This document shows, one piece after another, positions 63,563-64,000 of a stretch of DNA of 64,000 bases; positions within the stretch are counted from its first letter, which is position 1, and every line of letters begins with the position of its first letter. The position numbers and the translations under genes are program-made. The notes beneath the pieces are model-generated. The model was not told the DNA's origin, made no database searches, and saw only the letters and a list, made by a program, of their open reading frames with translations. The stretch is from Brevibacillus_D fluminis_A (GTDB lineage: Bacteria > Bacillota > Bacilli > Brevibacillales > Brevibacillaceae): contig NZ_CM125436.1 of NCBI RefSeq assembly GCF_052072235.1, positions 2,288,001 to 2,352,000 on the forward strand. Reading direction: 5' to 3'.

Positions 63563-63967
63563 ATGCTGCATCGCGCTTTTGCTGCGGTTTTCATGCTGCT
63601 GCTGCTGATTGCGACCGGATGTGCGGCATCGAAACAAGCAGATCCGGCATCATCAGTAGCGCAACCAAACAAGGAGTTCGCTATTTCGATCACGCCGGCG
63701 CCAGCGGTAAGCTTGAAGGAAAACAAATTGGTGCTGGCGCTGACCGCGGAACAGCAGCAAGCATGGGGGAATGCAACGGTCTCGGTAAAGCTGGGGATGG
63801 ACGGAATGGAGCATGGGGAGGAGGCTGTTGCGGCAGAGGCCAAGGGGGAAGGGCGCTACGAGGCGACGGTCATTCCGACGATGGCGGGGCCATGGATCGC
63901 CCATATCACAATCGCAGGCGACCAAGGCGAAAAACAGGTAGCGTTTCCCTTCGAGGCGGTGCGATAA
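63563..63967 (+). CDS. YtkA-like lipoprotein
   Basis: This 134-residue lipoprotein has lipobox IATGC (C20) and a YtkA/FixH-like beta-sandwich domain with MDGMEHGEEA and the GRYEATVIPTMAGPW pattern. The Met/His-rich MDGMEH segment is suited to copper, in line with the divergent copA. AGAGGAGGGAG precedes the ATG at 63563. Divergent pairing suggests a common copper-related role, which is inference. Confidence 0.75.
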   Translation: MLHRAFAAVFMLLLLIATGCAASKQADPASSVAQPNKEFAISITPAPAVSLKENKLVLALTAEQQQAWGNATVSVKLGMDGMEHGEEAVAAEAKGEGRYEATVIPTMAGPWIAHITIAGDQGEKQVAFPFEAVR

Positions 63968-64000
63968 AAAGCCAACGGCCGGGCTGCTACCACAGCCACG

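Noticed and set aside
1..64000. CRISPR arrays, tRNA and rRNA genes
   Set aside because: No regularly spaced repeats and no tRNA or rRNA signatures were seen on reading through.

Overview
The window reads as chromosomal DNA of a spore-forming Bacilli-type Firmicute. Evidence for this is a spore photoproduct lyase, a Gram-positive tyrS T-box leader, the dgk/dck kinase pair, HemAT, YpsA, a D-aminopeptidase (DppA) inside a dipeptide ABC operon, sigma-A promoters of the usual form, a SigX-type ECF promoter, and strong AGGAGG-like ribosome binding sites with frequent GTG and TTG starts. Most genes are moderately GC-rich. I lean towards an Alicyclobacillaceae-like lineage (for example Tumebacillus or Effusibacillus), but this is not proven. 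There are no rRNA genes, tRNA genes or CRISPR arrays.

Layout: 1-5.5 kb holds a truncated PucR-like regulator, a metallophosphoesterase and a tandem pair of acetyl-CoA synthetase genes. 5.6-9.1 kb is a sensory block: a MerR-cobalamin regulator with CarH photoreceptor hallmarks, a c-di-GMP phosphodiesterase behind it, and a divergent HemAT oxygen sensor whose promoter carries three 11-bp-spaced repeats of the CarH operator type. 9.1-13.8 kb is a regulated catabolic unit: TetR, SMR exporter and a sigma-54 activator on one strand, and a Rieske oxygenase plus APC permease on the other, with a -24/-12 promoter and two upstream 16-bp palindromes. 13.8-20.4 kb holds a NarL-type two-component system, splB, a Dps protein, cysK, dgk, dck and a VOC protein. 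20.5-25.4 kb is an AT-richer three-gene operon (coiled-coil protein, McrB-like AAA+ NTPase, DUF2357/PD-(D/E)XK nuclease) that looks like a McrBC-related anti-phage module.

25.8-31.4 kb encodes an ABC exporter with two ATPases, an adaptor lipoprotein and a 959-residue permease; the second ATPase carries an AbrB-like tail. 31.4-43.5 kb contains fabF facing an XRE/MmyB-like regulator, YpsA, a UDG-like protein, T-box-tyrS, a PrmC-like methyltransferase, a hydrolase, a HAD phosphatase, a CoxG-like protein and a SigX-like sigma/anti-sigma operon. 43.7-46.2 kb holds a frameshifted CPBP protease and an intact IS1182-family element sitting in the loop of a hairpin. 46.3-54.0 kb has an orphan PotD-like protein divergent from a complete dipeptide transport operon with DppA. 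54.2-64 kb has a DoxX-like protein, a Rieske protein with a large helical C-terminal part, an orphan OppA-like lipoprotein, MgtC, a methyltransferase, pterin carbinolamine dehydratase, a ~280-bp palindrome, a copper ATPase and a YtkA-like lipoprotein.

The parts most worth follow-up are the three-gene defence candidate, the B12/light-O2-c-di-GMP cluster with its operator, the sigma-54-controlled oxygenase unit, and the large palindrome at the copA 3' end.
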